Shown one piece after another: positions 27,627 to 36,906 of a stretch of 58,518 nucleotides of DNA (position 1 is its first letter; each line of letters opens with the position of its first letter). The translations under genes were made by a program, and so were the position numbers. Source of the DNA: Alphaproteobacteria bacterium. GTDB lineage: Bacteria > Pseudomonadota > Alphaproteobacteria > SP197. The DNA is taken from the NCBI GenBank assembly GCA_028277285.1, contig JANQGO010000458.1:1-58518 (forward strand), read 5' to 3'. The notes beneath the pieces are model-generated. The model had not been told where the DNA came from. It searched no databases and saw nothing but the letters and a program-made list of their open reading frames with translations.

Positions 27627-30600
27627 TCGGCCGCCTCCATCGTGTGGGTGGGTTGCGCGTCACGGGCCGGCCGGTCGAGCCAGTCGACCTTTTGCATCTT
27701 GCGCACGATGACAAACTCGTCGCGGTTCGAGCCCACGGTGCCGTAGTAGTTGAAGCCGTAAGACTGTTGCGCGTAGCCGCCGATCATGTGGGTCGGCTTG
27801 ACGATGGCGCGGGTGACGGAGTTGTGGATCCCGCCGCGTTGACCGGTTGTCTCCGCGCCCGGCACGTTCACGATCTTCTCCTGGGCGTGGTACATGTAGA
27901 TCGTGCCTTCCTTGATGCGTTGCGACACGACCGCGCGCGCCACCAGCGCGCCGTTGGCGTTGTAGGCTTCGACCCAGTCGTTATCGACGATGCCTGCCTT
28001 CCGCGCGTCGATCTCCGAAATCCAGACGATCGGACCGCCGCGTGACAGCGTCAGCATCAGCAGGTTGTCGGTATAGGTCGAGTGAATACCCCACTTCTGA
28101 TGCGGGGTGATGAAGTTGAGGATGACCTGCTTGTAGCCCTCCGACTTCGCTTCGATCATCGGCGTGATGGACTTGGTGTCGATCGGTGGCCGATAGAGGC
28201 AGAGCGCCTCACCGAAGGCGCGCATCCACAGATGATCCTGGTAGAGCTGCTGACGTCCCGTCAGCGTGCGCCAAGGAATCAGCTCGTGCACATTGGTGTA
28301 ACCGGCGTTGTAGCAGACCTTTTCGGACTCAAGCCCCGACCAGGTCGGCGACGAGATGATCTTGCGCGGCTGCGCCACCACATCGTGAAAGCGGATCTTC
28401 TCGTCCTCTTTGGGTACCGCCAGGTGCCGGTGCTCGCGCCCGGTGTTCTTCGATAGGGCATCCCAGGCCTTGACCGCGACCTCGCCGTTGGTCTCCGGCG
28501 CCAGCATCAAGATGACCTCGGACGCATCGATATCGGTTTCGATGCGGGCCATGCCTTTCGTCGGCCCGTCTTCGGTCACCGCGCCATTCAACCGCTTGAG
28601 GTTCTCGACCTCATGATCGGTGTTCCAGGTAATGCCTTTGCCGCCGTTGCCCGCTTTCTCCATCAGCGGACCCAACGCGGTGAACCGTTTGTAGAGGTTC
28701 GGATAGTCGCGCTCGACGACCGCCACCTGGGGCATGGTCTTGCCCGGGATGGCGTCGGTCTCGCCCTTCTTCCACTCCTTCACATCCAGCGCCTGCGCGA
28801 TCTCGGCCGGCGTGTCGTGCAGGATCGGCACCAGCACGACGTCCTTTTCGACGCCCAGCACCTCGGGCGCGACATCGGAAAACGCCTTGGCGATGCCTTT
28901 ATAGATCTCCCAGTCCGAACGTGCTTCCCAGGCCGGGTCCGCCGCGCTGGTCAGCGGGTGGATGAACGGATGCATGTCCGACGTGTTGAGGTCGTTCTTC
29001 TCGTACCAGGTCGCCGTCGGCAACACGATGTCGGAGTAGACACAGGTCGTCGACATGCGGAAGTCGAGGGTGACCAGCAGGTCCAGCTTGCCCTCCGGCG
29101 CGTCGTCATGCCACGCGACCTCGGTCGGCTTCTGGCCGCCGTCCTCGCCCAGGTCCTTGCCCTGCACGCCGTGGCTGGTGCCCAGCAGGTGTTTCAGGAA
29201 GTATTCGTGTCCCTTGCTCGACGAACCCAGCAGATTGGAGCGCCAGACAAACAGATTGCGTGGCCAGTTCGCCGGGTTGTCCGGATCCTCGCACGACATC
29301 TTGAGCGTGCCCGACTTCAGGTTGTCGGCGACATAGTCCTTGGCCTCGACACCAGCCTCAGTAAAGGCACGGCCGACCTCCAGCGGGTTGGTCTGAAGCT
29401 GTGGCGCCGACGGCAGCCAACCCATGCGTTCGGCGCGCACGTTATAGTCGATCAGCGAACCGTCCCACGGGCCGGCGGGCGCGGTCGGCGAGAGGATCTC
29501 GTCGATCGACAAGGTTTCGTAGCGCCACTGGTCCGTATGGGCATACCAGAACGAGGTCGAGTTCATGTGGCGCGGCGGCCGTCCCCAATCCAGGGCAAAC
29601 GCCAGGGGCAGCCAGCCAGTCTGGGGTCTGAGCTTCTCCTGCCCCACATAATGCGACCAGCCGCCGCCCGACTGCCCGACGCAGCCGCACATGACCAGGA
29701 GATTGATGATCCCCCGGTAGTTCATGTCCATGTGGTACCAGTGATTCAGGCCGGCGCCCAAGATCACCATCGACTTGCCATGCGTCTTCTCCGCGTTGGC
29801 GGCGAACTCGCGCGCGACGGTGATGATGTGACTGGCCGGCACGCCGGTGATGGCCTCCGCCCAGGCCGGCGTATAGGGCACGTTCTCGTCAAAGCTTGAC
29901 GCGACATGGTCGCCGCCCAAACCGCGGTCCAAACCATAGTTGGCGACGAACAAGTCAAAGACGGTCGCGACCAGCGCCTCGCCGTCGGCCAGCCTGACGG
30001 TCTTCGCCGGCACCCGGCGTACCAGGACGTCGGGATGATCGGTGCCTTCGAAGTGGTCGTGCTGGCGGTTGCCGAAATAGGGGAAACCGACCTCGGCGAC
30101 CTCGTCGTGGACGTCGTCCATGATGAAGCTCATCTCGAGCTCGACGTCGCGGCCCCGGCCGTCCTTGGACTCCAGGTTCCATTTGCCTTCCTCGCCCCAT
30201 CGGTGACCGACGGAGCCGAGCGGCGCGACGATCTCGCCCGACAGGCGGTCGACGGCAACCGTCTTCCATTCGGGATTGTTGCTCTCGCCCAGGCCGTCGG
30301 CGAAGTCAGAGGCGCGGACCAGACGGTCGGGCACCAGGTACCCGTCCTTTTCGACCAGTCGCACCAGCATCGGCATGTCGGTGTAGCGCCGGCCGTAATC
30401 CTCGAAGTATTCGGCCTGACGGTCCAAATGGAACTCGCGCAGGATGACATGACCCATGGCCATGGCGAGCGCGGAGTCCGTGCCCTGCTTGGGATGCAGC
30501 CAGAGGTCGGAGAACTTGGCGGCCTCGCTGTAGTCGGGCGAGACGACGACCGACTTGGCGCCCTTGTAGCGGACCTCCGTATAGAAGTGGGCGTCGGGCG

Positions 30601-31384
30601 TACGCGTCTGCGGCACGTTCGACCCCCACAGGATCAGGAAGCCGGAGTTGTACCAGTCGGCGGATTCCGGCACGTCGGTCTGCTCGCCCCAGGTCTGCGG
30701 CGAGGCCGGCGGCAGGTCGCAGTACCAGTCATAGAACGACATGCAGACGCCGCCCATGAGCGACAGGTAACGCGAACCCGCCGCATAGGAGACCATGGAC
30801 ATGGCGGGGATCGGCGAAAAGCCGATGACCCGGTCGGGCCCATAGGTCTTGGCGGTGTACGCGTTAGCCGAGGCGATGATCTCGCTGATCTCGTCCCAGC
30901 CGGCGCGGACAAAACCGCCCAGGCCACGCTTCTTGACGTAGGACGCCCGCGTATCCGGCGTCTCGACGATCGACGCCCAGGCGGCGACCGGCGTCATGGT
31001 CGCGCGCGCCGACCGCCACGCCTTCAGGAGGCGAGAACGGATCAGCGGATGCTTCAAGCGATTGCCTGAATACATGTACCAGCTGTAGCTGGCGCCGCGG
31101 GAGCAGCCGCGCGGTTCGTGGTTCGGCAGATCCGGCCGGGTGCGTGGATAGTCGGTGTGCTGGGTTTCCCAGGTGACGATCCCGCCCTTCACATAGATCT
31201 TCCAGGAACACGAGCCCGTGCAGTTCGCGCCGTGGGTCGAACGCACGACCTTGTCGTGCTGCCACCGCTTACGGTAGCCGTCTTCCCAAGCCCGGTTCTC
31301 CGACGTCACGACGCCGTGGCCGTCGGAGAACTCGCCGATGGTCCTCGCCCGGAAGAAATTGAGCCGATCAATCAGGTGGCTCAT
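27623..31384 (-). CDS. narG: Respiratory nitrate reductase alpha subunit
   Basis: 1253 aa; THGANCTGSCSWKIYVKGGIVTWETQ N-terminus, C-terminal VGSNRDEFVIVRKM. Confidence 0.97.
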   Translation of the reverse strand: MSHLIDRLNFFRARTIGEFSDGHGVVTSENRAWEDGYRKRWQHDKVVRSTHGANCTGSCSWKIYVKGGIVTWETQHTDYPRTRPDLPNHEPRGCSRGASYSWYMYSGNRLKHPLIRSRLLKAWRSARATMTPVAAWASIVETPDTRASYVKKRGLGGFVRAGWDEISEIIASANAYTAKTYGPDRVIGFSPIPAMSMVSYAAGSRYLSLMGGVCMSFYDWYCDLPPASPQTWGEQTDVPESADWYNSGFLILWGSNVPQTRTPDAHFYTEVRYKGAKSVVVSPDYSEAAKFSDLWLHPKQGTDSALAMAMGHVILREFHLDRQAEYFEDYGRRYTDMPMLVRLVEKDGYLVPDRLVRASDFADGLGESNNPEWKTVAVDRLSGEIVAPLGSVGHRWGEEGKWNLESKDGRGRDVELEMSFIMDDVHDEVAEVGFPYFGNRQHDHFEGTDHPDVLVRRVPAKTVRLADGEALVATVFDLFVANYGLDRGLGGDHVASSFDENVPYTPAWAEAITGVPASHIITVAREFAANAEKTHGKSMVILGAGLNHWYHMDMNYRGIINLLVMCGCVGQSGGGWSHYVGQEKLRPQTGWLPLAFALDWGRPPRHMNSTSFWYAHTDQWRYETLSIDEILSPTAPAGPWDGSLIDYNVRAERMGWLPSAPQLQTNPLEVGRAFTEAGVEAKDYVADNLKSGTLKMSCEDPDNPANWPRNLFVWRSNLLGSSSKGHEYFLKHLLGTSHGVQGKDLGEDGGQKPTEVAWHDDAPEGKLDLLVTLDFRMSTTCVYSDIVLPTATWYEKNDLNTSDMHPFIHPLTSAADPAWEARSDWEIYKGIAKAFSDVAPEVLGVEKDVVLVPILHDTPAEIAQALDVKEWKKGETDAIPGKTMPQVAVVERDYPNLYKRFTALGPLMEKAGNGGKGITWNTDHEVENLKRLNGAVTEDGPTKGMARIETDIDASEVILMLAPETNGEVAVKAWDALSKNTGREHRHLAVPKEDEKIRFHDVVAQPRKIISSPTWSGLESEKVCYNAGYTNVHELIPWRTLTGRQQLYQDHLWMRAFGEALCLYRPPIDTKSITPMIEAKSEGYKQVILNFITPHQKWGIHSTYTDNLLMLTLSRGGPIVWISEIDARKAGIVDNDWVEAYNANGALVARAVVSQRIKEGTIYMYHAQEKIVNVPGAETTGQRGGIHNSVTRAIVKPTHMIGGYAQQSYGFNYYGTVGSNRDEFVIVRKMQKVDWLDRPARDAQPTHTMEAAE

Positions 31385-34143
31385 GCCGCACCTCCCTTGT
31401 GCGCGGCCGCTGTGCCGGCTGCATCCGCCGTCGTGCGTCCGCGTTCGATGTCATGGAGCAGACCGCCGCGCCGCGTGTAGACCCACCAGGTCACCAGCGC
31501 GCAGGTGACGTAGAAGATCATGAAACCCCACAGCGCCGCCGACGGACCGCCGGTCAGGACGATCGAGGTGCCGTAGGATTTCGGGATCGCGAACGCGCCA
31601 TAGGCGGCGATGGCGGAGGTGAAGCCGATAATGGCGGCGGCCTCCTTCTCGCCCTGGCGCACCTGCTCGGCCGGGCTCAACTGCGGCATCAGCCGGCCGA
31701 CCTCGCTGCGCATGATCACGGGGATCATCTGGAAGGTCGACGCGTTGCCCACGCCCGTTGCGAAGAACAGGATCATGAACATGGCGAAGAAACCCCAGAA
31801 CGCACCCGGCTGGTCCTTCGTGGCGAGGAAATAGAGCACGCCGCCGACCGCCGCGATCATCACGACGAAAGTCCAGAACGTGACGCGCCCGCCGCCATAC
31901 TTGTCGGACATCCAGCCCGTCGCCGCCCGTGACAGCGCGCCGACAAGGGGTCCTAAGAAGACGTACTGGAGTGAGTTGACGTCCGGGAACTGGGTCTTGG
32001 CCAGTAGCGGGAAGCCCGCGGAATAGCCGATGAACGAGCCGAAGGTCCCGATATAGAGCCAGCACATGATCCAGTTGTGCTTGCGGCTGAAGATGACCGA
32101 TTGCTCCTTCAGCGACGCCTTGGCGGTCGCCAGATCGTTCATGCCGAACCAGGCGGCAATCGCCGAAATGATCAGGAACGGCACCCAGATGAAGCCGGCG
32201 TTCTGCAGCCAGAGCTGCGTGTTGTCGCTGGTCGTCTGAGGTTCGCCACCCATGACACCGAAGACCCCTGCCGTGATCACCAGCGGCACGACAAACTGCA
32301 TGACGCTGACGCCGGCGTTGCCGAGCCCGGCATTGAGCGCCAGCGCGTGACCCTTCTGCCGCTTCGGGAAGAAGAAGCTGATGTTGGCCATGGAGGAGGC
32401 GAAGTTGCCGCCACCCAAACCGCACAGCAGCGCCAGGACCAGGAAGATCAGATAGGGCGTGTCCGGGTTCTGTACCGCGTAACCGATGCCGAAGGCCGGC
32501 AGCAGCAGCGACGCTGTCGTCATCGTGGTCCATAGACGCCCGCCGAAGATCGGGATCATGAACGAATAGAAGATGCGCAAGGTCGCGCCCGACAGCCCCG
32601 GTAAGGCGGCGAGCCAGAACAGCTCATCGACCGAATAGTCGAAACCGATCGACGGCAGCTTGGCGACGACCACGCTCCAGACCAGCCAGACCGAGAAGGC
32701 CAAGAGCAGACAGGGGATCGAGATCCACAGATTGCGGTTGGCGATCTTTCGCCCCTTCTCTTGCCAGAACTGCTCATCGTCCGGGCGCCAGTCCTCGATG
32801 GCGTGACTCTTAGTCATAACCTTGGCTTCCTCTTTGCCGTGGATCGGTTGCATTTCGGGCAGTTCCGGCAGAGCACCGAGCTCTTCCTTGAGCGCGGCCT
32901 GCTCCATGCGCCTGACGGCGAAGTGCATCCACACCAGCGCGACGGCGACGATGCCGAACAGCAGCATGAAGCAGCTGGTCCAGACACCGGTCAGATCGTT
33001 CATGACGCCGAAGGTGATCGGCAGCACGAACCCGCCCAATCCGCCGATCATGCCGACCAGACCGCCGACCGCGCCGACATGGGTCGGGTAATAGACGGGG
33101 ATGTGCTTGTAGACCGCCGCCTTGCCGAGCGACATGAAGAAACCGAGGATGAAGATCAGAACGACAAAGGGGACCAGGCTCATGCTTGTGGTGAACGTGA
33201 TCGGCCCCTCGATGCCCTGGATGATGTATTGCGTGTTGGGATAGGACAGCATGAAGCAGCAGATCGCCGACACGCCGAAGGTCCAGTACATGACCTTGCG
33301 GGCACCATAGCGGTCGGAGAGGTAACCGCCATAGGCACGGAACAGGCTGGCCGGCACCGCGTAGAAGGCCGCCAGGATACCGGCGGTCTCGATGCTGAGC
33401 CCATAGACGCCGATCAGGTAGCGCGGCAGCCACAGCGCCAGCGCGACAAACGCGCCGAAGACGAAGAAATAGTAGAGCGAGAAACGCCAGACCTGGATGT
33501 TGCGCAGCGGCGCCAGCTCCATCAGCGTGCTGCGCGCCTTTTCGCCGCGCGCCCGGCGCGCGACGGTGGCCGGGTCGTCCTTGGTCAACAGATAGAAACC
33601 GATCGCGACGATCAGCAGAACGACCGCATAGACCTGCGCCGTCTGCTCCCAACCGAACGCCACCAAGAGGAACGGCGCGCCGAAGTTCGTAACGGCCGCG
33701 CCGACATTGCCGACGCCGAAGATGCCGAGCGCGGTGCCCTGTTTCTCACGCGGATACCAGCGCGAGATATAGGCGATACCGACCGCGAACGAACCGCCGG
33801 CCAGGCCGACGCCCAGCGCTGCGACCAGGAACATGACGTAGGTCTCGACGGTCGACAGCAGATAGGTTGCGATCGCCGAGAAGATCATGACCAGCGTATA
33901 GACAAGACGCCCGCCGTACTGGTCGGTCCAGATGCCGAGGAAGATGCGGCTGACCGAACCGGTCAGGATCGGTGTCGCCACCAGCAGGCCGAACTCCGTA
34001 TCGTTCAGGCCAAGATCGGCTTTGATCTTGACGCCGATGATCGAAAAGATCGTCCACGCCGCGAAACACACGGCGAAGGCAAACGTGCTTAAGCCCAGGA
34101 CGTTGGTTTGCTGGCGCTTCGTGACACCGTCCAGATGGTCCAT
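31381..34143 (-). CDS. narK: NarK1-NarK2 fused nitrate/nitrite transporter (two MFS units)
   Basis: 920 aa; two MFS halves joined near residue 430-460 (first LSTFAFAVCFAAWTIFSIIGVKIK; second NLWISIPCLLLAFSVWLVWSVVVAKLP). Confidence 0.92.
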   Translation of the reverse strand: MDHLDGVTKRQQTNVLGLSTFAFAVCFAAWTIFSIIGVKIKADLGLNDTEFGLLVATPILTGSVSRIFLGIWTDQYGGRLVYTLVMIFSAIATYLLSTVETYVMFLVAALGVGLAGGSFAVGIAYISRWYPREKQGTALGIFGVGNVGAAVTNFGAPFLLVAFGWEQTAQVYAVVLLIVAIGFYLLTKDDPATVARRARGEKARSTLMELAPLRNIQVWRFSLYYFFVFGAFVALALWLPRYLIGVYGLSIETAGILAAFYAVPASLFRAYGGYLSDRYGARKVMYWTFGVSAICCFMLSYPNTQYIIQGIEGPITFTTSMSLVPFVVLIFILGFFMSLGKAAVYKHIPVYYPTHVGAVGGLVGMIGGLGGFVLPITFGVMNDLTGVWTSCFMLLFGIVAVALVWMHFAVRRMEQAALKEELGALPELPEMQPIHGKEEAKVMTKSHAIEDWRPDDEQFWQEKGRKIANRNLWISIPCLLLAFSVWLVWSVVVAKLPSIGFDYSVDELFWLAALPGLSGATLRIFYSFMIPIFGGRLWTTMTTASLLLPAFGIGYAVQNPDTPYLIFLVLALLCGLGGGNFASSMANISFFFPKRQKGHALALNAGLGNAGVSVMQFVVPLVITAGVFGVMGGEPQTTSDNTQLWLQNAGFIWVPFLIISAIAAWFGMNDLATAKASLKEQSVIFSRKHNWIMCWLYIGTFGSFIGYSAGFPLLAKTQFPDVNSLQYVFLGPLVGALSRAATGWMSDKYGGGRVTFWTFVVMIAAVGGVLYFLATKDQPGAFWGFFAMFMILFFATGVGNASTFQMIPVIMRSEVGRLMPQLSPAEQVRQGEKEAAAIIGFTSAIAAYGAFAIPKSYGTSIVLTGGPSAALWGFMIFYVTCALVTWWVYTRRGGLLHDIERGRTTADAAGTAAAHKGGAA

Positions 34144-34232
34144 GACCGATCTCCCCCTTCTTCACGTGCGTGACGCCGCCGATTGAGGCTGACGTCACAA
34201 GGGAAGCATTCGCGGACGCGACGCGGGCCCAC

Positions 34233-34246
34233 TTGACCCAGATCAA
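34233..34246 (-). promoter_or_regulatory. FNR/CRP-family box upstream of narK-narGHJI
   Basis: TTGACCCAGATCAA (reverse complement TTGATCTGGGTCAA), 1 mismatch to TTGAT-N4-ATCAA; centre about 96 nt upstream of the narK start. Confidence 0.7.
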
Positions 34247-34348
34247 TGGTGCTGGACCGGGATACTGAAATAAGGCTTGGGGGTACCAACTTCGTTCCAG
34301 CAATTGATCGACACCTTGGTATGGGGTCCGAAGAGCGATCCTTGAGCC

Positions 34349-34362
34349 TTGATCGTGATCAA
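34349..34362 (+). promoter_or_regulatory. Perfect FNR-type box (distal)
   Basis: TTGATCGTGATCAA matches TTGAT-N4-ATCAA exactly. Confidence 0.82.
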
Positions 34363-34370
34363 CAGTTGGC

Positions 34371-34384
34371 TTGATAATCATCAA
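34371..34384 (+). promoter_or_regulatory. Perfect FNR-type box (proximal)
   Basis: TTGATAATCATCAA matches TTGAT-N4-ATCAA exactly; 22 bp centre-to-centre from the distal box. Confidence 0.82.
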
Positions 34385-34404
34385 GAGACGTATGAGGAGT
34401 CGCG

Positions 34405-35115
34405 ATGCGCTCTGAGGACCTGCCGGTCATTGGTCAGCTACCGTTGTTCGCCGACATGGACGAGGAGCACTTTGCCGACCTGATGCGCGCGGCCTACTTG
34501 CAGACGTTTCCGCCGCAGGTCGACTTGATCAGCGAAGGCGACCGCGCCGATTTTCTCTATGTCGTCGTCGAGGGGTGCGTCGAACTCTACGCCCGATCGA
34601 ACGGGCGCGAGGCGACCATGTCGCTGGTCCGCCCCGTCTCTACCTTCATTCTGGCGGCCGTTCTGAAGGACGTCCGGTATCTGATGTCGGGCCGCACGAC
34701 GGAGAAGTCGCGTATCCTCTTGATACCGTCGGAGGACATCCGGCGGGCGTTCCGCCAAGACGATGCGTTCGCCCGCGCCATCGTCGTCGAGCTGGCGTCG
34801 CGTTATCGCGCCGTCGTGCGCGACCACAAGAACCAGAAACTGCGCACCGGTGTTGAGCGCCTGGCCAACCGCCTGCTGGTGATTGAACGGGACCAGGGCG
34901 GCAAGGGCCGCCTCACCTTGCCCTATGACAAGCGCACCCTGGCGTCGTTGCTGGGCATGACGCCGGAAAACCTGTCGCGCGCCTTCAACACGTTGAAACC
35001 CTACGGCGTTGAGGTCAGCGGATCGGAGATCAGGCTGACCAAGGCCGGCGACTTGCGAGGCTTGGCAAAACCCAACGAACTGATCGATGACGACACGGAC
35101 GGACCGGTGGGCTGA
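34405..35115 (+). CDS. Crp/Fnr-family transcriptional regulator (NarR/NNR-like, no N-terminal Fe-S cysteine cluster)
   Basis: cNMP-like N-terminal domain, HTH TLASLLGMTPENLSRAFNTLKPYGVEVSG; divergent from nar operon. Confidence 0.88.
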   Translation: MRSEDLPVIGQLPLFADMDEEHFADLMRAAYLQTFPPQVDLISEGDRADFLYVVVEGCVELYARSNGREATMSLVRPVSTFILAAVLKDVRYLMSGRTTEKSRILLIPSEDIRRAFRQDDAFARAIVVELASRYRAVVRDHKNQKLRTGVERLANRLLVIERDQGGKGRLTLPYDKRTLASLLGMTPENLSRAFNTLKPYGVEVSGSEIRLTKAGDLRGLAKPNELIDDDTDGPVG

Positions 35116-35139
35116 ACCCGGCGCGCCTGTTCCCAGCGT

Positions 35140-35892
35140 ATGAAGCATCCAGACACCCTGACCAAGAGCGATGTCCACGTGTGGCTTGCCGAGCCCGATA
35201 CGCTTCTGGCATCGCTGGAGACGATCGACGAGGCGCTCGACCTCCTCGATGCCGATGAACGGCACCGCTATCGCGCCTTCCGCTTCGACCGCGACCGCCG
35301 CGTTTTCCTGGCCGCCCACCTGCTGCTGCGGACCAGCCTGTCGCGCTACGCGCCGGTCCCGCCAGGGGATTGGGCATTTGAGAAGAACGCCTTCGGACGC
35401 CCCGAGATCGCGGGCCCGCCGGAGGCAGACGCCCTGCGGTTCAGTCTCTCCCACACGGACGGACTGGTTGCCTGTGCCGTCACAAAACAGTCGGACATCG
35501 GTGTCGACGTCGAAATGACGTCGCGCCGGACCCCTGTGCTCGAGCTCGCCGAACGTTTTTTCGCGCCGGAAGAGCACCGCATGCTCCGCGAAGCGCCCGC
35601 CGATCAACACAATGACATGTTTCTTGCCGTCTGGACGCTCAAGGAAGCCTACATCAAGGCTCGCGGCATGGGGCTCTCGCTGGGGTTGGACCGATTTGCC
35701 TTCGTTGTGTCAGGCGGCGGCGGCGCAGACGTCCGTTTCCACGACGACCTTAACGATGATCCGGGCTTATGGCAGTTTCACGTCACGAAAGTTCAACCGG
35801 ACCACACGCTGGCGCTGGCGGTCCATCGGGAAGCTGGCGCGGACAAGACGTTCGTCTTCCAGCCGACGGTCAGGTCTTGCCGTCGCGTTTGA
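35140..35892 (+). CDS. 4'-phosphopantetheinyl transferase, Sfp type
   Basis: FSLSHTDGLVACAV, IGVDVEM, FLAVWTLKEAYIKARGMGLSLGL signatures; starts 24 nt after the regulator stop. Confidence 0.92.
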   Translation: MKHPDTLTKSDVHVWLAEPDTLLASLETIDEALDLLDADERHRYRAFRFDRDRRVFLAAHLLLRTSLSRYAPVPPGDWAFEKNAFGRPEIAGPPEADALRFSLSHTDGLVACAVTKQSDIGVDVEMTSRRTPVLELAERFFAPEEHRMLREAPADQHNDMFLAVWTLKEAYIKARGMGLSLGLDRFAFVVSGGGGADVRFHDDLNDDPGLWQFHVTKVQPDHTLALAVHREAGADKTFVFQPTVRSCRRV

Positions 35893-36086
35893 CTGCCATC
35901 GATGGCGGTCGCGCATGCGCATCGCCAGGGCATAAGGGATACTTGTGAACAGGATCGACACCGTAGAGTAAAACTGTCGCAGAACCGGTGTACATTTCAC
36001 CGGTGGAATCAATCTTGTCTTGTCGACTCTGTTCAACCGCTAGTTTTATGGGGATAAGTGCCATTACACGCCGTAATCCCGGCGAA

Positions 36087-36102
36087 CGTGACGGAAGTCA
36101 CA
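36087..36102. promoter_or_regulatory. CRP-like palindrome upstream of small ABM-like gene
   Basis: CGTGACGGAAGTCACA fits xGTGA-N6-TCACA; perfect core palindrome GTGAC-GGAA-GTCAC. Confidence 0.5.
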
Positions 36103-36180
36103 TTGACGAGATGACCCATATTGGACTAAGACATCGATAGTTTGGGTGCAGTTCTCAACTGCTTTGAAGGGGAGGCTTTT

Positions 36181-36507
36181 ATGGCCGGAATGTTTATGAC
36201 GATGTCTCGTTGTCACGTGAAAGCTGGCAGTGAGAAGGAGGCTCGCGCGCTGCTCGAAGATCAGCTGCTTCCAGGTGACGGCTCAAAGCCTGGCGATCAC
36301 GTCGACGGTTTGATTGGGTTCGGGCTCATGAAGTCTAAGACCGACCCGTCAATGTACGGCATCGTCTCCGTTTGGGAGAGCGAGGCTGCACTTGAGAAGA
36401 TGGGTGCTAATCCCGCGGCGAAAGACGGCGGCGGTTTGGTCCAGAAGCTTCAGAAGCTCTGCGACGGCGACATCAAGGGTGAAGGCTTCTACATCGAAAG
36501 CCTCTGA
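36181..36507 (+). CDS. Small ABM-like (dimeric alpha/beta barrel) protein
   Basis: 108 aa MAGMFMTMSRCHVKAGSEKEARALLEDQL...MYGIVSVWESEAALEKM; SD GGGGAGG. Confidence 0.55.
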   Translation: MAGMFMTMSRCHVKAGSEKEARALLEDQLLPGDGSKPGDHVDGLIGFGLMKSKTDPSMYGIVSVWESEAALEKMGANPAAKDGGGLVQKLQKLCDGDIKGEGFYIESL

Positions 36508-36528
36508 TCGTTCGGCGGTGAGCACATG

Positions 36529-36556
36529 TCGATAGCCGGCGGGCGTCGGCTATCGA
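36529..36556 (+). terminator. Hairpin downstream of ABM-like gene
   Basis: TCGATAGCCG-gcgggcgt-CGGCTATCGA 10-bp stem, 22 nt after the stop codon. Confidence 0.5.
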
Positions 36557-36619
36557 GGGGTGATCGTTTCACCCATGTGCAAAAGAGGCCGCATTTTGTA
36601 ACGATTTGATGAGATTAGG

Positions 36620-36660
36620 GCGTAGACCCGGGATAACCCTGGGTCTGCGCCTTTGTCTTT
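36620..36660 (+). terminator. Putative Rho-independent terminator
   Basis: GCGTAGACCCGGG-ataac-CCTGGGTCTGCGC (with GU pairs) followed by CTTTGTCTTT. Confidence 0.6.
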
Positions 36661-36906
36661 CTGGCGATCTCTGCGCTACCTTCGTCGCCCGGCTGGTATG
36701 GCGATATCAGGCATTCTCGATTAATCTATGGTGCAGCAGAGCTACCGTGGGCGCGGCAATCGGGGTTGACGTTCCCATGACTGGATTTCTTCCGGCGCCA
36801 GCGTTCAAACATCGGGCACATCCGGCGGCACGCCTGGCATGTGGCGGGCCTGACGTTTCATTCAGCGTCGCCAGCACATTCGTTTGACCACCTTTGGCAA
36901 CACGTC

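Noticed and set aside
34405-35115. Oxygen-sensing FNR proper
   Set aside because: N-terminus (MRSEDLPVIGQLPLFADMDEEHF) lacks the cysteine cluster needed for a 4Fe-4S centre; more NarR/NNR-like.
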